Source: Stappia sp. 28M-7
Lineage (GTDB): Bacteria > Pseudomonadota > Alphaproteobacteria > Rhizobiales > Stappiaceae
Direction of reading: 5' to 3'
Assembly: GCF_014252955.1 (NCBI RefSeq)
Contig: NZ_JACMIA010000001.1
Location: forward strand, 4,588,001-4,652,000
DNA: 64,000 bases
In this document: in pieces, positions 1 through 8,272 of the stretch
Position numbering within the stretch: the first letter of the stretch is position 1
Layout of the letters: every line of letters begins with the position of its first letter
Position numbers and translations under genes: made by a program
The notes under the pieces: model-generated
Seen by the model: the letters and a program-made list of their open reading frames with translations, nothing else
What the model was told of the DNA's origin: nothing
Database searches by the model: none

Positions 1-5
1 ATCAT
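1..5 (-). CDS. Possible start of a HemY-like heme-cluster protein (partial)
   Basis: Only the first five bases of a minus-strand gene could lie here: an ATG with the rest outside the window. On the minus strand a GGGAG Shine-Dalgarno-like element lies about ten bases before this ATG. In many Hyphomicrobiales the mitofilin-like gene is followed by hemY (the tetratricopeptide inner-membrane protein named for heme synthesis), and the spacing here fits that. The identity is inferred purely from neighbourhood; no protein sequence is visible. Confidence 0.35.
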
Positions 6-66
6 GTCGTCTCTACTCCCGGCGGCTCGTTACCCGGCGATTGGTGCGCAACTGGCGCGGCGGTCG

Positions 67-2040
67 TCAGTTCGAGGCGGCCGGCGTCGCCGATCCGCCC
101 ATCGATTTCAGCACGTCGCCGGTCACCCGGTCCATCAGCTCGTCGGCGGCAAGCCGGGCCCTGGCATCCGCCACCCAGTCCGCGCCGGCGGCACGTACCG
201 CCTCCGGCAGCTCCTCGTAGGCGGCGAGCGCGCCGGCGAGATCGCCGCTGTCGACCCGCGCTTCCATGCGGCCGAGCGCGGCCTCGGGCGTTGCCGCATC
301 GCTTTCGCCGGGCTGGCGAACCGAAACGAGCGAGCGGGCATTGGCCAGCAGGCTGCCGACGAGGTCGCCATCGGCAGGCGCATCGATCTGCGCTGCCATG
401 GCGCGCGCCGCAACGGCGAAATCTGCCCGCAAGGCGGCACGGGTCGGCACGCCGCTTTCAGCGCGCGCTGCAAGGGCGGAAAGATCCGTCCCCTCCGGCA
501 GCGCCGAGGAGACTGCCGCGAGCTCGGTCGCGTAGGACTCGCCCCGGTCCATCGCCGCGCGCAGCGACGAGACGGCAACGGCACGCGCCGCCGTTTCCCG
601 CGCGCTGACATCGCCCATCTGCGCCTCGACGGGGGCAAGCCGCTCATCCAGCTCGGCAACGCGCCCGATCAGGCCGGACAGCTCCTGCTCGAGCTTCGTG
701 GCCAGGGCATCCTGGCTGCCGGAGATCGTGTCGAGATCGCCGCGCAGGCCCGAGAGCTCCGACTTCAGCCCTTCGACGTCCTGCCCGAGCGAGGCCGCGC
801 GGTCGCGCAGCTCGGCAACGCCGCCGGAAAGCTCCGAGGTGTCGGGAACCTTGGCCGCAAGCTCGTCGAGACGGGCGGTCAGTGCCTGCTGGCCTTCCGA
901 GATCTGCTTGAGCGTCGTATCCAGCGTGCCCTGCGCCTCCTGCAGGCTGGCAAGGCCAGCCGTCTCGCCGGCACCGCCGGAGGACACGAACCGGCGAAGC
1001 TCGGCAAGGCCGGACTCGATCTGGTCGATGCGCGTTGCCGCTTCATCGGACAGGCCGCTTGCCACCGACCCGGACGAGAGGTCACGCAAGGACGTTTCAA
1101 GCGCGGCGATGCGCTCCTGGACGGCACTCAACGCGGCATCGGCGGCCGGGGCTTCACGCTCGGCGAGCCCTGCGATCTGCGTCTCTAGGCCGGTGATGCG
1201 GCTCTGCGCGGCGGTCAGCGCCGACCGCAATTCGGCCGATCCGCTGCCCGGGGACAGAAGACCCGCCTGATTGGCACCCCAAACGCCGCCAAGAGCGATG
1301 GCACCGCCCAGCAGCGAGGCGGCAAGCAATCCGCCGAAACCGGTCGAGGACTTCGCCTCGCTTGCCGACGTAGAGGCTGCAGGCTTGTCCGGCTTGGCCT
1401 GCGAAGACGCGCCCGAGGCTGCGGCCGATGCCGAAGAGGTCGGCTTGGCGGCAGCCCCACTGGCTGAGCCGGCGGCACCCGACGATGCCGAGGAAGACGA
1501 CGGAGTGGACGAGGAAGCCGCCCCCGAGGAGGGAGTTGCCGCAGCCGGCTTGGCTGCCGTGTCCGAGCCGGAGGATGACGGCGAGGGTGCCGAAGATGTG
1601 GGCGAGGCCTGCGAGCTGGCGGAAGACGCGCTGCTCCCGGTCGAGGCGGCCGAGGACGCGCCAGTGGACGGCTTCGCGCCGGCCGCGGCGGCAGACGGGG
1701 AAGCCGAGGCCCCGGGCGTCGAACCGCTTGCCGGGCCGGATGCCTGGCCGGGGGTGGGCTGGCTGCTCGTTGCGCTGCCTGCCGGCTTCGATGCCGCTCC
1801 AGGTGCAGCCGAAGTCTGCGAAGGAGAAGACGGCGACGCCGTCGAAGCCGAGGAACTGCCGGAAGACGCAGAAGCGGTCTTCGCCGCGCCCACTTCCTTG
1901 GCCTGCAGGTCGATGGTCACCGGCTTGCGCCCGGCGCCCGCCGCCCCCTTGGCGTCGGTCGCTTTCGGATCGCCCGCCTTCGGGTCGGCGGTTTTCGAAG
2001 CGGTGCTCCTGGGGTCCGGCTTCTTGCTGTCAGCAGCCAT
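67..2040 (-). CDS. Mitofilin-like inner-membrane protein (COG4223 type) with long Ser/Ala/Pro-rich region
   Basis: A 657-residue protein starting MAADSKKPD. The first ~45 residues are charged; residues ~50-230 are almost entirely Ser, Ala, Pro, Thr and Gly. One hydrophobic segment at about 235-258 (GGLLAASLLGGAIALGGVWG) should anchor it in the inner membrane, and the rest, in the periplasm, is helical and coiled-coil-like with a C-terminal mitofilin-type helical domain. The downstream position after hemC and hemD is the usual place for alphaproteobacterial Mic60/mitofilin relatives, which in studied species shape intracytoplasmic membranes. The open frame extends 42 residues further upstream, but that extension lies in the hemD intergenic space and does not look protein-like, so the internal ATG was chosen. 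Family is supported by architecture and context; the precise role here is inferred. Confidence 0.8.
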   Translation of the reverse strand: MAADSKKPDPRSTASKTADPKAGDPKATDAKGAAGAGRKPVTIDLQAKEVGAAKTASASSGSSSASTASPSSPSQTSAAPGAASKPAGSATSSQPTPGQASGPASGSTPGASASPSAAAAGAKPSTGASSAASTGSSASSASSQASPTSSAPSPSSSGSDTAAKPAAATPSSGAASSSTPSSSSASSGAAGSASGAAAKPTSSASAAASGASSQAKPDKPAASTSASEAKSSTGFGGLLAASLLGGAIALGGVWGANQAGLLSPGSGSAELRSALTAAQSRITGLETQIAGLAEREAPAADAALSAVQERIAALETSLRDLSSGSVASGLSDEAATRIDQIESGLAELRRFVSSGGAGETAGLASLQEAQGTLDTTLKQISEGQQALTARLDELAAKVPDTSELSGGVAELRDRAASLGQDVEGLKSELSGLRGDLDTISGSQDALATKLEQELSGLIGRVAELDERLAPVEAQMGDVSARETAARAVAVSSLRAAMDRGESYATELAAVSSALPEGTDLSALAARAESGVPTRAALRADFAVAARAMAAQIDAPADGDLVGSLLANARSLVSVRQPGESDAATPEAALGRMEARVDSGDLAGALAAYEELPEAVRAAGADWVADARARLAADELMDRVTGDVLKSMGGSATPAASN

Positions 2041-2222
2041 GAACGGTCTCTCCCTTGGGTCCTTCACCGGGGCCGGATATCGGCACGGGGCCAGTATAGC
2101 GCGTCCGGCGGCGTCCTTGCCCCTCACCCCTTTGTCTATGTTCGCCGGTCTTGCGGTGCAAAACAAATTTGCCCCTCGGCGAGTTTCGCCGCAGGCGAAA
2201 AAATCGTTTCAACACCCGCACA

Positions 2223-2930
2223 TCACCGCGGCAGCAGTGCCATGAGGCCGGCCTCATCCGGAGTTTTCGCAAGGTCCACCGGCCCGAGGCCGGTCAGCGG
2301 TTCGCCCGCTTCCGCTGAGATGGCGAGAAAGCGAAACGGCGGCCGGTCGCCCCAGGCGGCTAGCACATCGGCCAGCGCCTGTGCGGACCGGCGCGAATAG
2401 ACGGGCGCCAGCACCGGATCGGTACCATCCGACAAGGCCGCACGCACATCCTCCGGCAGGTGCCCCACCGGTTCCATCGCATAAAGCTCGACCAGCCGGC
2501 AGCCGATCCCGGCATCCTGCAAGAGCGCAGCGAGGTCGCCCGAGCGGTCGCGCCCGGCGAGATGCAGCACCTCGCCTCCGCTTGGGATCGCCGCCCTCAA
2601 CGCCGCCGCAAGGGCGATGAGATCCCCCTCGGCCGCGTGGGTATCGGCAAAGCCCACCGCCCGTGCCGCGCGTGCGGTCGCCTCGCCCACCGCATGCAGC
2701 GGCAGGGCGTAATGGGCAGGCGACAGAAACGGAACCGCCGCCTCGATGCCCCTCGCGCTGGTCACCGCGATTGCCGCAAGGCTGTCCGCCGGCGGCAAAG
2801 CTCCCGGGCCGGGGTCGAGCGGCGCGAACGCCAGGAGCGGCGCCACATGCACCTGATGGCCGGCCGCGCGATACCGTTCGGCACTACGGTCGGCGGCAGG
2901 CGCCGGGCGGGTCACCAGGACGCGGGCCAC
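2223..2930 (-). CDS. hemD: Uroporphyrinogen-III synthase
   Basis: A 235-residue cytosolic enzyme of tetrapyrrole synthesis that closes hydroxymethylbilane to uroporphyrinogen III with inversion of ring D. The family is poorly conserved, but the start MARVLVTRPAPAADRSAERY is typical of the first Rossmann-like lobe, and ITSARGIEA-type and VYSRRSAQAL segments match the usual HemD landmarks. It starts with GTG three bases after the hemC stop, so the two are translated as one operon. Length matches the ~240-residue norm. No separate Shine-Dalgarno is obvious, which is consistent with coupling to hemC. Confidence 0.9.
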   Translation of the reverse strand: MARVLVTRPAPAADRSAERYRAAGHQVHVAPLLAFAPLDPGPGALPPADSLAAIAVTSARGIEAAVPFLSPAHYALPLHAVGEATARAARAVGFADTHAAEGDLIALAAALRAAIPSGGEVLHLAGRDRSGDLAALLQDAGIGCRLVELYAMEPVGHLPEDVRAALSDGTDPVLAPVYSRRSAQALADVLAAWGDRPPFRFLAISAEAGEPLTGLGPVDLAKTPDEAGLMALLPR

Positions 2931-2933
2931 GGT

Positions 2934-3869
2934 TCAATACGCGAAGAAGTGCGGGCCGCCGCGGCGCTTCAGCTCGGCGCCGGCATCGCGGCCCATCGCT
3001 TCGGCCTCGGCCGCCGTCCCCTCGCGCCGGGTCTCGTGCACCGTGCGCCCGTCCGGCGTCAGGATCAGCCCCTCCAGCACCAGCCGATCGCCAGACAGGC
3101 GCGCCAGGCCGCCGATCGGCGTGCGGCAAGAGCCGTCGAGTTCGCGCAGGAAGGCGCGCTCGGCCACAAGACAGGTCTCCGTTGCGGCGTCATGGATCGC
3201 GGCGATCATCTCGCGCGTTGCCGCATCGTCGGCGCGCGCCTCGATGCAGATCGCGCCCTGCCCCACCGCAGGCAGGAACTCCTCCACCTCCAGCAAGGAG
3301 GTGATGACATGGGCGAGGCCGAGACGGCGCAGGCCGGCATTGGCGAGCAGCGTCGCGTCGACCACCCCGTCGGCCAGCTTCTGCAGCCGGCTCTGGACAT
3401 TGCCGCGATAGGTCACCACCTCGATGTCCGGTCGCAAGCGCTTGATCATCGCCTGGCGGCGCAGGCTCGAGGACCCGACCACCGCGCCCTGCGGCAGGTC
3501 GGCCAGACGCGCCGCCTTCGGCGAGATGAAGGCATCGCGCACATCCTCTCGCGGCAGGAACGCGATGATCTCGAGCCCGTCGGGAAGCACCGTCGGCATG
3601 TCCTTGGAGGAATGCACGGCAATGTCGATCTCCCCCTCCAGCATCGCCGTTTCCAGCTCCTTGGTGAAAAGGCCCTTGCCGCCCACCTCGGAGAGCGGAC
3701 GGTCGAGGATGCGGTCGCCGGAGGTCTTGATCACGACGATCTCGAAGGCCTCCTGCGGCAGGCCATGGGCGGCCATCAGCCGGTCGCGGGTCTCGTGCGC
3801 CTGGGCAAGCGCCAGGGCGCTGCCGCGCGTGCCGATGCGCAAGGGAAGGCCGGAATGTTTTGTTTGCAA
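2934..3869 (-). CDS. hemC: Hydroxymethylbilane synthase (porphobilinogen deaminase)
   Basis: Polymerises four porphobilinogen units into hydroxymethylbilane. The protein has the N-terminal [15 protein letters not shown] motif, [16 protein letters not shown] and the cofactor-attachment motif [11 protein letters not shown], whose Cys (about residue 246) carries the dipyrromethane cofactor. I place the start at a TTG (positions 3869-3867) preceded by AGGGACGAG; this gives 311 residues, close to the usual ~308. The frame stays open 31 codons further upstream, but that stretch reads unlike HemC and runs into the tsaD leader. First gene of the hemC-hemD-mitofilin-like operon and divergent from tsaD. 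Confidence 0.95.
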   Translation of the reverse strand: MQTKHSGLPLRIGTRGSALALAQAHETRDRLMAAHGLPQEAFEIVVIKTSGDRILDRPLSEVGGKGLFTKELETAMLEGEIDIAVHSSKDMPTVLPDGLEIIAFLPREDVRDAFISPKAARLADLPQGAVVGSSSLRRQAMIKRLRPDIEVVTYRGNVQSRLQKLADGVVDATLLANAGLRRLGLAHVITSLLEVEEFLPAVGQGAICIEARADDAATREMIAAIHDAATETCLVAERAFLRELDGSCRTPIGGLARLSGDRLVLEGLILTPDGRTVHETRREGTAAEAEAMGRDAGAELKRRGGPHFFAY

Positions 3870-4006
3870 GAAACTCGTCCCTGGTGTTAGGCGGGGTGCG
3901 TCCGTTAGGCGGAACCGCGATGATAAGACCTGAAAGCGCATCGGCCAATGCGGCCAGCTCAAGTTTCCCCCTTGGTGGTCCTGGCTCCGGGGGGCCTGCC
4001 GGGCCG

Positions 4007-5098
4007 ATGACGGTGTTGGGCATCGAGACCAGCTGCGACGAAACCGCCGCTGCCGTGGTGCGCGTGGCGCCCGATGGCAGCCGGCAGGTCCTGTCCGATG
4101 TGATCCGTTCGCAGACCGGCGAGCACGAAGCCTTCGGCGGTGTCGTACCCGAGATCGCCGCGCGAGCCCATATCCGCATTCTCGATGGACTGGTGAGCGC
4201 AGCGCTCAAGGATGCCGGAGTTGGCTTCGGCGAGCTCGACGCGGTCGCCGCAACCGCAGGCCCCGGCCTGATCGGCGGCGTCATCGTCGGCCTGACAACA
4301 GCCAAGGCCATCGCCATGGCCGCCGGCAAGCCGCTGGTCGCCGTCAACCATCTGGAAGGCCACGCGCTGACGGCACGGCTGACCGACGGACTGCCGTTTC
4401 CCTACCTTTTGCTGCTGGTTTCCGGCGGGCACACCCAGTTCCTGCTGGTGGAAGGCGTCGGCAGGTACCGGCGGCTCGGCTCCACCATTGACGATGCCCT
4501 GGGCGAAGCCTTCGACAAGACGGCGAAGCTCCTGCAACTCGGATTTCCGGGCGGGCCTGCCGTGGAACAGGCGGCCATGCGCGGCGATCCGTCGCGCTTC
4601 CACCTGCCCCGGCCGATGCTCGACCGGCCGGGCATCGACCTCTCCTTCGCCGGGCTGAAGACCGCCCTGCGCACCACCGCCGAGGCGAACGCGCCGTTGT
4701 CGCCGCAAGATGTCGCAGACCTGTGCGCCTCGTTCCAGCAGGCGGTGACAGACGTGATCGGCGAAAAGAGCCGGCGGGCGCTCGCCCTCTTCGCCGAGAG
4801 CCATCCGCAGACCCCGCCCGCGCTGGTCATCGCCGGGGGCGTCGCCGCCAACACGGCGATCCGGGCGCGACTGGAGGCGGAAGCGAGAAAGGCCGGCGCT
4901 CGTCTCGTCGCCCCACCGGGCCGCCTTTGCACCGACAATGCCGCAATGATCGCCTGGGCCGGCATCGAACGGCTTGCAGAGGCGCAGGCCGCCGGCAAGT
5001 CTCTGGACGAGCGCGACGCCCCGGCGCGGCCGCGCTGGCCGCTGGATGCGGAGGCCGCCGCCGTGATCGGATCGGGACGCAAGGGAGCCAAGGCGTGA
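4007..5098 (+). CDS. tsaD: tRNA N6-threonylcarbamoyladenosine transferase TsaD
   Basis: Catalytic subunit that transfers the threonylcarbamoyl group to A37 of ANN-decoding tRNAs. With the start at 4007 the protein is 363 residues and begins [13 protein letters not shown], the family signature. Metal-binding His115 and His119 are in NHLEGH; SGGHTQ and the C-terminal [10 protein letters not shown] nucleotide-binding region are intact. An in-frame ATG at 3920 has a better Shine-Dalgarno (GGCGGA) and would add 29 Ser/Gly/Pro-rich residues; I prefer 4007 because the family normally starts at this motif, but the longer form cannot be excluded. Divergent from hemC; its stop overlaps the start of the NUDIX gene by four bases. 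Confidence 0.95.
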   Translation: MTVLGIETSCDETAAAVVRVAPDGSRQVLSDVIRSQTGEHEAFGGVVPEIAARAHIRILDGLVSAALKDAGVGFGELDAVAATAGPGLIGGVIVGLTTAKAIAMAAGKPLVAVNHLEGHALTARLTDGLPFPYLLLLVSGGHTQFLLVEGVGRYRRLGSTIDDALGEAFDKTAKLLQLGFPGGPAVEQAAMRGDPSRFHLPRPMLDRPGIDLSFAGLKTALRTTAEANAPLSPQDVADLCASFQQAVTDVIGEKSRRALALFAESHPQTPPALVIAGGVAANTAIRARLEAEARKAGARLVAPPGRLCTDNAAMIAWAGIERLAEAQAAGKSLDERDAPARPRWPLDAEAAAVIGSGRKGAKA

Positions 5099-5619
5099 CC
5101 GCAGACCCCCGCTTTTTCGAGGGCGTCCTGTGCGACGTCATGCCGGACCGCTTCGACCGGCTCAAGCACAAGGCCTATATCTACCTTACCGCCGGGCGCG
5201 AGGTTCTGGTCTTTCGCCAGCCCGACCAGCCGGAGGTCGGCCTGCAGGTCCCCGGCGGGACGGTCGATCCCGGCGAGAGCCATCTTTGCGCTGCCTGCCG
5301 CGAGTTTCGCGAGGAAACCGGGCTGGAAGTCGCCCGCGCGCTCGATCCGCTCTGCGAGCAGACCGTGCTTTTCGACAATTTCCAGGGACGCGACATCCAC
5401 GCCCGCCGGCTCTATCACGGCCGGCTGCGCGGCAACGAGACACGCCGGGCCCGCTGGGAGCACTACGAGATGACGCCCTCCACCGGCGGCGATCCGATCC
5501 GCTTCGAGCTGTTCTGGATGGATGTCGGCGAGGCCCTGCGGCTCGGTCCGGAGCGGTTCTTCACCGGCTTTCACGCCCCGCTCGCCGAGCTGGCCCGCCG
5601 GCTGGGGATCGCCCCGTGA
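5095..5619 (+). CDS. NUDIX hydrolase
   Basis: A 174-residue pyrophosphohydrolase of unknown substrate. The Nudix box GX5EX7REUXEEXGU is complete at residues 55-77 (GTVDPGE followed by REFREETGL). It starts with GTG inside a GTGA overlap with the tsaD stop, preceded by GGGAG at the right distance, and its own stop overlaps the gpsA start in the same way, so tsaD, this gene and gpsA are translationally coupled. The position between tRNA modification and phospholipid precursor synthesis gives no substrate hint; house-cleaning of a nucleotide derivative is the default guess. Confidence 0.9.
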   Translation: MTADPRFFEGVLCDVMPDRFDRLKHKAYIYLTAGREVLVFRQPDQPEVGLQVPGGTVDPGESHLCAACREFREETGLEVARALDPLCEQTVLFDNFQGRDIHARRLYHGRLRGNETRRARWEHYEMTPSTGGDPIRFELFWMDVGEALRLGPERFFTGFHAPLAELARRLGIAP

Positions 5620-6635
5620 GCGCTGCGGCGAACAAGGCGCTGGAGATCCACCGCATCGCCGTCATCGGTGGCGGGGCCTGGGGCAGCGCGCTGGCGCTGA
5701 CCGCAACGCGGGCCGGACGCGACACGGTGCTGTGGGCCCGCGATGCCGAAACGGTTGCGGCCGTGGCCGCCGGGCGCGGCAATCCCGCCTATCTGCCTGA
5801 CATTCCCTTCGATGCCTGCGTGGCCGCCACCACTGACCTTGCCGAGACACTGGAGGGCGCGGACGCGGCGCTGCTGGTGACCCCGGCCCAGACCACGCGC
5901 GCCATGGGCGCGGCGATCGCCCCGCTCGCCCGGCCGGGCTTGCCGATCGTACTCTGTGCCAAGGGCATCGAGCGCGAAACTGGACTGCTGCCGGCACAAG
6001 TGCTGGCCGAGACCGCCCCCGCCTGCCGGGCGGCGATCCTCTCGGGCCCGAGCTTTGCCGCGGACGTGGCGCGCGGCCTGCCGACCGCGGTGACCCTGGC
6101 CGCCGAGGACGGCGATCTCGCCGATGCGCTAGCATTGGCGCTGGCCAGCCGCCAGTTCCGCCCCTATGCCTCGACCGACCCGCTCGGCGCGCAGATCGGC
6201 GGTGCCCTGAAGAACGTGCTGGCGATCGCCTGCGGCGCGGTAGCGGGCAAGGGCTGGGGCGCGAGTGCGCTGGCCGCCCTGACCGCGCGCGGCTTTGCCG
6301 AGCTCAGTCGGCTCGGCCTGACGCTGGGCGCAAGACCCGAAACGCTGACCGGCCTCTCCGGTCTCGGCGATCTGGTCCTCACCTGCTCCTCCGCCCAGTC
6401 CCGCAACTTCGCCTTCGGCATCGCACTTGGAGAGGGCCGCACTGTGGCCGAGCTCGCCGCGACCGGAAAGCTGGCGGAAGGCGTGCATTCCGCCGCCGTT
6501 GCCGTCGATCTTGCCGCCCGGCACGGGGTCGAGATGCCGATTGCCGCCGCAGTGGCCGAAGTGCTGGCGGGCCGGCTCGCCGTCGACGATGCCCTGCAGC
6601 GGTTGATGACGCGCCCGCTGCGCCGGGAAACCTGA
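5616..6635 (+). CDS. gpsA: NAD(P)H-dependent glycerol-3-phosphate dehydrogenase
   Basis: Reduces dihydroxyacetone phosphate to sn-glycerol 3-phosphate, the backbone for phospholipid synthesis. The 339-residue protein starts with GTG overlapping the NUDIX stop by four bases. The dinucleotide-binding GGGAWG is at residues 18-23; the catalytic-lysine segment GALKNVLAI and the C-terminal region TGLSGLGDLVLTCSS are clear. Length is normal for GpsA. The tsaD-gpsA-YciI-EVE order is common in Hyphomicrobiales. Confidence 0.95.
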   Translation: MSAAANKALEIHRIAVIGGGAWGSALALTATRAGRDTVLWARDAETVAAVAAGRGNPAYLPDIPFDACVAATTDLAETLEGADAALLVTPAQTTRAMGAAIAPLARPGLPIVLCAKGIERETGLLPAQVLAETAPACRAAILSGPSFAADVARGLPTAVTLAAEDGDLADALALALASRQFRPYASTDPLGAQIGGALKNVLAIACGAVAGKGWGASALAALTARGFAELSRLGLTLGARPETLTGLSGLGDLVLTCSSAQSRNFAFGIALGEGRTVAELAATGKLAEGVHSAAVAVDLAARHGVEMPIAAAVAEVLAGRLAVDDALQRLMTRPLRRET

Positions 6636-6752
6636 CACGGGTCCTCAGCGCGGCTTGCGGACGCGTGCGAACCGGGTATCTATGCCGCATGACCTTCCGG
6701 TGCCCGCAAAGGGACACCGACATCACCTGAACCGATACGGGAGGCCCCGCCC

Positions 6753-7040
6753 ATGCTTTATGCCCTCATCTGCACCGACAAGCCGAACGCGCTGCAGACC
6801 CGCCTCGACAACCGCGCCGACCACCTCGCCTTTCTCAAGGCGATGGGCGACAAGCTGAAGGCGGCCGGCCCGTTCCTGGACGACGACGGCGGCATGACCG
6901 GTTCTCTGGTGGTGATCGAGGCGGCAAACCGCGACGAGGCGCTCGCTGTCGCCTCCGAGGATCCCTATGCCCGTGCGGGCCTCTTCGAGAGCGTCGAGAT
7001 CCGGCCCTGGAACTGGGTCATCAAGAACCCGGAGGCGTGA
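6753..7040 (+). CDS. YciI-like protein
   Basis: A 95-residue single-domain protein of the YciI/YCII family (ferredoxin-like fold). It begins MLYALICTDKPNALQTRL and carries the RADHLAFL segment with the conserved His-Asp dyad region, then GSLVVIEA and DPYARAGLFESVEI, which are family hallmarks. The family has no settled function; dehydration or hydrolysis of small metabolites has been proposed for some members. Start supported by GGGAGG eight bases upstream. It is followed two bases later by the EVE gene. Confidence 0.88.
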   Translation: MLYALICTDKPNALQTRLDNRADHLAFLKAMGDKLKAAGPFLDDDGGMTGSLVVIEAANRDEALAVASEDPYARAGLFESVEIRPWNWVIKNPEA

Positions 7041-7042
7041 GC

Positions 7043-7465
7043 ATGCGCTACTGGCTGTTCAAGTCCGAGCCGGACAAGTGGTCCTGGGAGATGCAGAAGG
7101 CGAAGGGCGAAGTCGGCGAGCAGTGGGACGGCGTGCGCAACTACCAGGCCCGCAACAACATGCGCGAGATGAAGCTCGGTGACCGCGGCTTCTTCTACCA
7201 TTCCAACATCGGCAAGGAAGTCGTCGGTATCGTCGAGGTCTGCGCGCTCGCGCATCCCGACAGCACGACCGACGATCCGCGCTGGGAATGCGTCGACATC
7301 CGTGCCGTCCGCGACATGCCCAGGCCCGTGACCCTGGCCGACGTCAAGGCCGAGCCGCGACTGGCCGACATGGCGCTCGTCACCTCCATGCGCCTGTCGG
7401 TGCAGCCGGTGACGGAAGAGGAATGGAAGATCGTCTGCGAGATGGGCGGCCTGAAGGACGCATGA
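7043..7465 (+). CDS. EVE domain-containing protein
   Basis: A 140-residue protein consisting of one EVE domain, beginning MRYWLFKSEPDKWSWE and containing GVRNYQARNNMREM and GFFYHS, the conserved strands lining the aromatic pocket. EVE domains are structurally related to PUA and YTH domains and are thought to recognise modified bases or small ligands. The ATG at 7043 has an ideal GGAGG seven bases upstream; a GTG at 7037 overlapping the previous stop is a less likely start. Stop overlaps the methyltransferase start (ATGA). Confidence 0.92.
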   Translation: MRYWLFKSEPDKWSWEMQKAKGEVGEQWDGVRNYQARNNMREMKLGDRGFFYHSNIGKEVVGIVEVCALAHPDSTTDDPRWECVDIRAVRDMPRPVTLADVKAEPRLADMALVTSMRLSVQPVTEEEWKIVCEMGGLKDA

Positions 7466-8127
7466 CCACAACCGTCGATCCGCGCGCCTTCGTGCTGGCG
7501 AACACGCGGATCCACCCGGTCCCGCATGCGCCGGAGATCCGCCTGTACCTGGCCGACGAGGCGGTGGCGCTGTGGCAGAAGACCGAGGACGATCTCGGCG
7601 CCATCGGCCTGCCGCCACCGTTCTGGGCCTTCGCCTGGGCCGGCGGCCAGGCCCTCGCCCGCCATATCCTCGACGAGCCGGCGCTGGTGGCAGGCCGCAG
7701 CGTCTATGATTTCGCCACCGGATCGGGGCTGGCTGCCATCGCAGCCGCCCGCTCGGGCGCGGCGCGTGTGACCGCTTGCGACATCGACCGCTTCGCACTG
7801 GCGTCCGCCCGTCTCAACATGGAGCTGAACGAGGTCTCCTTCGCCCTTGAGGGCGAGGATCCGCTCGACCTTGCGCCGCCCGATGCCGAGGTGATCCTGA
7901 CCGGCGACGTCTTTTACGAAAAACCGATGGCAAGCCGGGTGCTGGCCTGGGCCGACCGGGCGCTTGCACGCGGCTCGCGCGTACTGGTCGGAGATCCGGG
8001 GCGTGCCTATCTGCCCAAGGAGCGGATGCGGCACCTCGCCACCTTCGACGTGCCGGTGAACCGCTCTTTGGAGGATTTCGAGGTCAAGCGCACCAGCGTC
8101 TACGAGTTGCTGGCGTCGGACAGCTGA
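7462..8127 (+). CDS. Class I SAM-dependent methyltransferase (COG3897/lysine methyltransferase-like)
   Basis: A 221-residue Rossmann-fold methyltransferase. Motif I is VYDFATGSGLAAIAAA, followed by ACDIDRFAL (acidic ribose-binding region) and VILTGDVFYE, resembling the D/N-x-x-F/Y catalytic-type loop of the METTL20/ETF-beta lysine methyltransferase group. PPFWAFAWAGGQALAR before motif I is also typical of that group. Starts ATGA-overlapping the EVE gene, so YciI-like, EVE and this gene form one unit. Electron-transfer flavoprotein beta or a ribosomal protein are possible substrates; this is inference from family resemblance. Confidence 0.85.
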   Translation: MTTTVDPRAFVLANTRIHPVPHAPEIRLYLADEAVALWQKTEDDLGAIGLPPPFWAFAWAGGQALARHILDEPALVAGRSVYDFATGSGLAAIAAARSGAARVTACDIDRFALASARLNMELNEVSFALEGEDPLDLAPPDAEVILTGDVFYEKPMASRVLAWADRALARGSRVLVGDPGRAYLPKERMRHLATFDVPVNRSLEDFEVKRTSVYELLASDS

Positions 8128-8272
8128 CGTAGCGGCGAGGCGGCGCGGGCAAAACTGGGCCTGCAAAATGGCGCCGGGACTTGCGCAAGCCCCCGTTTTC
8201 GGCGTCAGATACGCGCCTCTCCGCGGCCACGCCGCAGCCTCGACAGCTTTTTGCCAAAACCAGAGGACCACC

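Noticed and set aside
1320-2000. Tandem repeats in the mitofilin-like gene as a repeat array or CRISPR
   Set aside because: The sequence is low-complexity coding DNA with irregular codons for Ser, Ala and Pro; there is no fixed repeat unit or spacer pattern.
2180-2206. Hairpin between hemD and the mitofilin-like gene as a terminator
   Set aside because: TTTCGCC and GGCGAAA form a stem, but on the minus strand the T-run precedes instead of following it, so it does not terminate in the direction of the genes.
1271-2245. Long plus-strand frame (324 codons) opposite the mitofilin-like gene, rich in Ala, Glu and Pro
   Set aside because: It is the mirror of the Ser/Ala/Pro-rich region; in GC-rich DNA such antisense frames stay open by chance, and it lacks any domain or ribosome-binding site.
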